Positions 7,630 to 10,947 of a stretch of 10,947 nucleotides of DNA are shown here, one piece after another; the first letter of the stretch is position 1; each line of letters begins with the position of its first letter. Source of the stretch: UBA5177 sp002413265 (lineage in GTDB: Bacteria; Chloroflexota; UBA5177); the NCBI GenBank assembly GCA_036752825.1, contig DAIORV010000074.1, positions 1 to 10,947 on the forward strand. Reading direction: 5' to 3'. Under the pieces are notes generated by a model. The model did no database searches and was not told where the DNA came from. It saw only the letters and a program-made list of their open reading frames with translations. Made by a program: the position numbers and the translations under genes.

Positions 7630-8832
7630 ATGACGACGCCCAGATCAACCACTGGCGCATTCGATGAGGTGTGGCACGGAGGCACCATTTCGACGCAGCA
7701 ATGGGGCTCGAGTGGGGGCCGGACTGATCCGTCCACCCGAGATCTCGTCGCATTTCCCGTCTTCGTGTTTTTCCTGACCCACCTGGGCCTCTTGGTCCTC
7801 ACGGCACTCGCGCCGAACACCTTGTCCAGTCCGAACATCGCGGGCAATGCATCTGCGCTTCCGCATGGTGACATTCTGCGGCAGCTCGGTGACTGGTCGG
7901 CGCCGTGGTTCCGGTTCGACGCTCGCTGGTACGTCAGTGTCGTTCAGCATGGCTACCATTTCGGCGCGGCCGATGTAGCGAATACCAACTTCATGCCGGT
8001 GTACCCGGCCCTCATCTGGCTTGTGCAGCCGTTGACGGGCGGCAGCCCCTGGCTGGCAGCCTGGCTCGTCGCAAATGCTGCCTGCGTAGCCGCCTTCGTC
8101 GCCCTGTATCGCTGGGCACTACTTCGATGGACGCCCGCTGTCGCAAAGCGTATTGTCATCCTTTTTGCGGCCTTCCCGTTCAGCTACTTCCTGATGGCGC
8201 CGTACGCGGAGCCAGTGTTCCTCCTGCTGGCCGTTGCCGCGTTCCTCTTTGCCGAAATGGACCGCCCAGTGCTCGCCGTTTTGGCGGCGTCCTTCGCGAC
8301 GATCACTCGACCGGTCGGGCTGGCACTCGTGGTGGGTCTGGCTGCGTTCTATCTGCAACGTCGTCGGCCGCGGTTGGCTGCGTCGTCGCTGCTTGCACTG
8401 ATTCCTCTCATTGCATACATCGGATACGTCTGGACGAGCTTTGGCCACGTCGGAGCGGTAGTAATCCCCCACTCTCCGGGCTGGGTGGCGGCGCACGGCT
8501 CCGTTCTCGACACGCTGCGCAGCCAGTTCAGCACGCCGCTTCAGCCAATGGATCGGGTGGACGCCGCCACGGCGGTTCTGTTTCTCGCGTCAGGCATCGC
8601 CGTATGGCACAAGTTCGGCTGGGGATACGGCGTGTACGTCATCCTGGGAGTCCTGTTGCCGCTGGCCCACGGGCTGGTTTCGATGGAGCGCTACGTGGTC
8701 GTCCTCTTCCCGGCAATGGCGCTGTGGGGGTCGTGGGAGAACCGGTTGGGCCAGGCACTCTTGTTTTGCGTCTCGTTGTTTGGCCTGGTGATCTTTGCGG
8801 TCCTCTTCACGCGGGGGTACTCAGTCTTCTAA
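7630..8832 (+). CDS. PIG-V-like (GT76-type) membrane mannosyltransferase
   Basis: A 400-residue polytopic protein with a 40-residue polar N-terminus, then about eight to ten membrane segments. The first outer loop carries WFRFDARWY with Asp97 in the position of the conserved acidic residue of PIG-V, followed by NFMPVYP (120-126). AFPFSYFLMAPYAEP (181-195) and TRPVG (226-230) are also typical of the bacterial PIG-V-like family. Eukaryotic PIG-V adds the second mannose to GPI anchors using dolichyl-phosphate mannose; bacterial members are thought to be envelope mannosyltransferases with lipid-linked donors. The ATG at 7630 is the first usable start after an in-frame stop at 7558. The GGAG before it is only 1 base away, too close to be ideal, and GTG 7669 is an alternative. 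It is divergent from the GT2 gene and converges with the next gene at a 26-base gap lacking a terminator hairpin. Confidence 0.8.
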   Translation: MTTPRSTTGAFDEVWHGGTISTQQWGSSGGRTDPSTRDLVAFPVFVFFLTHLGLLVLTALAPNTLSSPNIAGNASALPHGDILRQLGDWSAPWFRFDARWYVSVVQHGYHFGAADVANTNFMPVYPALIWLVQPLTGGSPWLAAWLVANAACVAAFVALYRWALLRWTPAVAKRIVILFAAFPFSYFLMAPYAEPVFLLLAVAAFLFAEMDRPVLAVLAASFATITRPVGLALVVGLAAFYLQRRRPRLAASSLLALIPLIAYIGYVWTSFGHVGAVVIPHSPGWVAAHGSVLDTLRSQFSTPLQPMDRVDAATAVLFLASGIAVWHKFGWGYGVYVILGVLLPLAHGLVSMERYVVVLFPAMALWGSWENRLGQALLFCVSLFGLVIFAVLFTRGYSVF

Positions 8833-8858
8833 ACAACCCATGGTGGTGGAACGACGGC

Positions 8859-10157
8859 TCAGGCCCGGGCCGGAAACCACATGGCTCCTGTCAACAGGTA
8901 AACCGCTACTACCGACAGCCACAACGACGATGCGAGCCAGAGCCAGCGCCGCCTTCCCCCCGTGACGCGATCAAAGATCGGAACGCAGAGAAGCGCAGAG
9001 AAGATGACGCCGTCGTTCACTCTGATCAATCCGAAATAGTCCTGATAGTAGAGGGTGTTGATGGTTACCAGCGACCCCACGAGTACTACCAACAAGAGGC
9101 CGACTTCGACCCGCCACTCTCCACGCTTCAGAGCTCGCAGAGCCATCACGGCGCAGACCGCACCGGGCAGCATGATGGTCACAGCCTCCAGGATCAAGGG
9201 CCCTCTCCACCTGGAGAAATGGTGGAGCATGTAGCTCCAGCCACCCAGGCTCTGGCCCTGAGAGCCGAGGGCAATGTCTCCCACGGACAGCCAGCGCTGC
9301 AGGATTCGAGTGGCTATGAGCGCTGGCACGAGGGCGATCGCAAGAAAGACGGCTGCACGGCCAATCCTGCCGCGAATGTCATCAAGCCAGCCGCGGGCCA
9401 GCTGCCCGGCAGGACTCGGAAGCAGCAGGGAGAGCCCGAAGATGGCGGCGAAAGCCACGGACTTGTCTCTGGTAAGTACCGCGAGAGCGAAAACCAGAGC
9501 CGATGTGACAACCCGCCAACGTCCGCCGTAAAAGAGAAGATAGACGCCGGCAGACAGCAACGCATAGTCGACTGGCTCGGTGAGATCACGCTGCAACGCC
9601 AAGAAGGTACCGGGGGCGAGGGCGAGTATCAGCGCGAGCCAGGGAGATACCCCGCTCCGCAAAAGAAAACTGCCGAGTATCCAGGTACCAAGGGCCACGG
9701 CCAGCAGGTTGGTGAGCAGAAGGGTATACGGTACCCACGCTGCCTGCCCAAAAGCCAGCAGACGGGCAGTGAAGGGATAGACCGGCCGCTGGTATCGATA
9801 GAGCGGCCAGTCGATGTAGTACTGCGCGTTTGCCGGATCTGCCGCTATGTAGTAAAAGAACTGTCCGTCGGAACCCAGCTTGGTACGAACGTAGTGGCGA
9901 TCAGTTTTGAACTGGATGACGCTGCTGCGGTGGCTGTGGGTGATGAACTCCTTGCCCGGCATTACGAAGTCCATGGCGCGATGGCCGGTGAGAAACATCC
10001 CGAAGAGCCATAGCGAGTAGAAGCCGAGCGCTGCGAGGGCCGGAGCGAGGGGCTTGCGCTTAAAGCTCAGCGCGCTGACCGCCGAGTCCCGTGAGAGGTC
10101 GCCCGCAGGCTCCGTTCGCGTGCGTGCGACTCCATCCGTGCGCAGCGTTTCTTCCAT
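8859..10157 (-). CDS. Polytopic membrane protein, predicted GT-C-like glycosyltransferase of unassigned family
   Basis: A 432-residue protein with a polar 38-residue N-terminus, one membrane segment (about 39-57), a large outer loop (58-140) and then about eight more segments. The loop holds SDGQFFYYIAADP (Asp97-Gly98-Gln99) and RYQRPVYPF (121-129); later come RDLTEP (190-195) and LTRDKS (228-233). An acidic residue in the first outer loop followed by an aromatic and Pro-rich stretch is the general layout of GT-C enzymes. I recall similar DGQFYY/RxxYP proteins annotated only as hypothetical membrane proteins, so no named family is given. The ATG at 10157 lacks a strong Shine-Dalgarno. It lies between glycosyltransferase genes, is convergent with the PIG-V-like gene and divergent from the partial transferase gene at 10359. 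A role in the same glycan pathway is inference. A long open frame on the opposite strand here is a shadow. Confidence 0.68.
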   Translation of the reverse strand: MEETLRTDGVARTRTEPAGDLSRDSAVSALSFKRKPLAPALAALGFYSLWLFGMFLTGHRAMDFVMPGKEFITHSHRSSVIQFKTDRHYVRTKLGSDGQFFYYIAADPANAQYYIDWPLYRYQRPVYPFTARLLAFGQAAWVPYTLLLTNLLAVALGTWILGSFLLRSGVSPWLALILALAPGTFLALQRDLTEPVDYALLSAGVYLLFYGGRWRVVTSALVFALAVLTRDKSVAFAAIFGLSLLLPSPAGQLARGWLDDIRGRIGRAAVFLAIALVPALIATRILQRWLSVGDIALGSQGQSLGGWSYMLHHFSRWRGPLILEAVTIMLPGAVCAVMALRALKRGEWRVEVGLLLVVLVGSLVTINTLYYQDYFGLIRVNDGVIFSALLCVPIFDRVTGGRRRWLWLASSLWLSVVAVYLLTGAMWFPARA

Positions 10158-10299
10158 CCCAGGATTCTACCGTCGCGGAGGGTATAGCGTTCCGACTCGG
10201 CGAAGCACCGTTCAAGGCGCTCAAGACTGTAGTACTCACTCGGAGCCAACAACGGTTCGTTCGACCCATGGTGAATGCACTCAAGTCGGAGTATGCTCA

Positions 10300-10328
10300 G
10301 TGACGTATAAATCCATGGTTTCTATGCT
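10300..10328 (+). promoter_or_regulatory. Possible sigma-70-type promoter for the right-edge transferase gene
   Basis: GTGACG at 10300-10305 (4 of 6 to TTGACA) and TATGCT at 10323-10328 (4 of 6 to TATAAT) are separated by 17 bases. Transcription would begin near 10335, giving a leader of about 24 bases that just includes the Shine-Dalgarno at 10345-10351. A TATAAA at 10306-10311 is a competing -10 but lacks a -35 at the right distance. The remainder of the 10158-10358 gap shows no clear structure, and no convincing promoter for the leftward gene. Confidence 0.3.
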
Positions 10329-10344
10329 CGGGTTGCCGAGGTGG

Positions 10345-10351
10345 AGGGGAG
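10345..10351 (+). promoter_or_regulatory. Strong Shine-Dalgarno site that fixes a TTG start at 10359
   Basis: AGGGGAG lies 7 bases before TTG 10359, an ideal distance. The only other in-frame start after the stop at 10308 is GTG 10341, which has no Shine-Dalgarno upstream and would place this purine-rich run inside the coding region. No in-frame ATG occurs before residue 48, which is within the first membrane segment. Confidence 0.6.
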
Positions 10352-10358
10352 CAGAACC

Positions 10359-10947
10359 TTGACTGAGCTGGATGTCAGTCAGGCTAAGGTCACGGCTCCT
10401 CCGGCGTACGACGTGAATCGAGTATCGATCCCGTTTCTGCGAATACAGGAGCGGAAGTGGCTTCTGGCGGGTGTTGACCTGCTCATCGCGTTCGCCACCA
10501 TGTGGGGAGCCTACATCGCGTGGACGCTGATGCATCCACGCGCAACCTCTTTCACCCAGGTGCCCTGGGATTGGCTGATAGGTGGCACGGTCGTTTGGCT
10601 GGCCGCTTCCTGGCTCGCGGGCGCCTACGATCTTGGCGTGGCCGATTGGTTTGGGCGAGCGGCCCGGGTCACTCTGTCGGTCGCGGTCGCCTCGTGGGGC
10701 GCGGCGCTGGTCGCCACATTCGTGTTTCTCAAGACGTATCCGCGTCCGTCTCTCGCCATCGCAGCAGTAGCGCTACCGTTGGGAGTGCTGGCATGGAGGC
10801 GGCTGTACGTCACGATCCTTCGCAGGCCGGCGAGCGCGCTTCGATTGATCGTGGTGGGAAACGCCACGCTGTTTCACGCACTGGCCAGCGTGGCGGTTGG
10901 ACAGGAGAACTACTACCGACTGCTCGGCTTTGTCGGGGCATCCGACA
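10359..10947 (+). CDS. Polyprenyl glycosylphosphotransferase (sugar transferase) N-terminal part, 3' end beyond window (partial)
   Basis: The open frame gives 196 residues before the window ends. A polar N-terminus (1-32) is followed by four membrane segments at about 34-57, 70-90, 100-121 and 129-148, with AGAYDL (87-92) at the end of the second. A Rossmann-like stretch then begins, with LRLIVVGN (161-168) and YYRLLGFVG near the break. This is the N-terminal layout of bacterial sugar transferases of the WbaP/CpsE polyisoprenyl-phosphate hexose-1-phosphate transferase type (CoA_binding_3-like domain). Those enzymes load the first sugar phosphate onto undecaprenyl phosphate to start capsule, exopolysaccharide or glycoprotein glycan synthesis. 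The catalytic C-terminal domain is not in the window, so the call depends on the N-terminal part; a membrane-anchored nucleotide-sugar dehydratase such as a PglF/CapD type is the main alternative. The TTG start is chosen from the Shine-Dalgarno and the lack of alternatives. Confidence 0.68.
   Translation, partial: MTELDVSQAKVTAPPAYDVNRVSIPFLRIQERKWLLAGVDLLIAFATMWGAYIAWTLMHPRATSFTQVPWDWLIGGTVVWLAASWLAGAYDLGVADWFGRAARVTLSVAVASWGAALVATFVFLKTYPRPSLAIAAVALPLGVLAWRRLYVTILRRPASALRLIVVGNATLFHALASVAVGQENYYRLLGFVGASD

Noticed and set aside
7466..7753. N-terminal extension of the GT2 gene back to 7753
   Set aside because: Family homology begins exactly at ATG 7465, which has a purine-rich site upstream; the extension would overlap the start of the divergent PIG-V-like gene.
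8862..8871. Perfect palindrome GGCCCGGGCC beside the stop codon of the leftward membrane-protein gene, considered as a terminator
   Set aside because: There is no loop or run of T after it, it lies within the last codons of that gene, and short GC palindromes are expected by chance at this G+C content.
7905..10013. A 702-codon rightward open frame spanning two genes
   Set aside because: It lies out of frame inside the PIG-V-like gene and then antisense to the leftward membrane-protein gene. Its translation is a non-natural mix rich in Arg, Gln, Ser and Cys without hydrophobic segments or recognisable motifs. It is a shadow of high-G+C codon use.
10266..10319. CCATGGT repeated at 10266-10272 and 10313-10319, and TATGCTC at 10292 and 10323
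   Set aside because: The matches are seven bases each with unequal spacing and poor flanking similarity, so chance is the simpler explanation.

Overview
This window (about 60% G+C by eye) carries nine genes, two of them cut by the window edges. The content is cell-envelope biology: secreted wall-active or surface proteins on the left, and a group of membrane glycosyltransferases plus a probable glycan-initiating sugar-phosphate transferase on the right. There are no RNA genes, mobile elements or CRISPR arrays. The organism is not identifiable with certainty. The architecture of the M23 peptidase, the pairing of GT87, PIG-V-like and other GT-C proteins, and strong Shine-Dalgarno sites suggest a soil- or water-type member of Terrabacteria (Chloroflexota, Ca. 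Dormibacterota or Actinomycetota). This is a low-confidence guess from recalled family resemblance.

Layout. A secreted or anchored protein with a Pro/Thr/Ser-rich stalk runs leftward off the window (1-509, minus). It is divergent from a rightward set of four closely spaced genes: a 1018-residue secreted M23 metallopeptidase (745-3801), a DUF192 protein (3834-4175), and two tandem paralogous GT87-type membrane glycosyltransferases (4213-5454 and about 5519-6742). The 235-bp divergent gap holds an extended -10 promoter and a 30-bp near-perfect dyad. Next is a leftward GT2 glycosyltransferase resembling polyprenyl-phosphate mannose synthase (6749-7465), meeting the GT87 pair tail to tail. It is divergent from a PIG-V-like mannosyltransferase (7630-8832). 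That gene converges on a leftward unassigned polytopic protein with GT-C-like features (8859-10157). At the right edge a polyprenyl glycosylphosphotransferase-type gene starts from a TTG codon (10359) and is cut off.

How they may work together (inference). The GT2 enzyme would make a polyprenyl-phosphate sugar on the inner face of the membrane. The GT87, PIG-V-like and unassigned GT-C proteins are the kind of enzymes that use such donors on the outer face, to build an envelope glycan or to decorate exported proteins. The right-edge gene would start a separate or linked lipid-carried glycan. The two exported proteins on the left have long Pro/Thr/Ser-rich stretches, so they are plausible but unproven acceptors for O-linked sugar.
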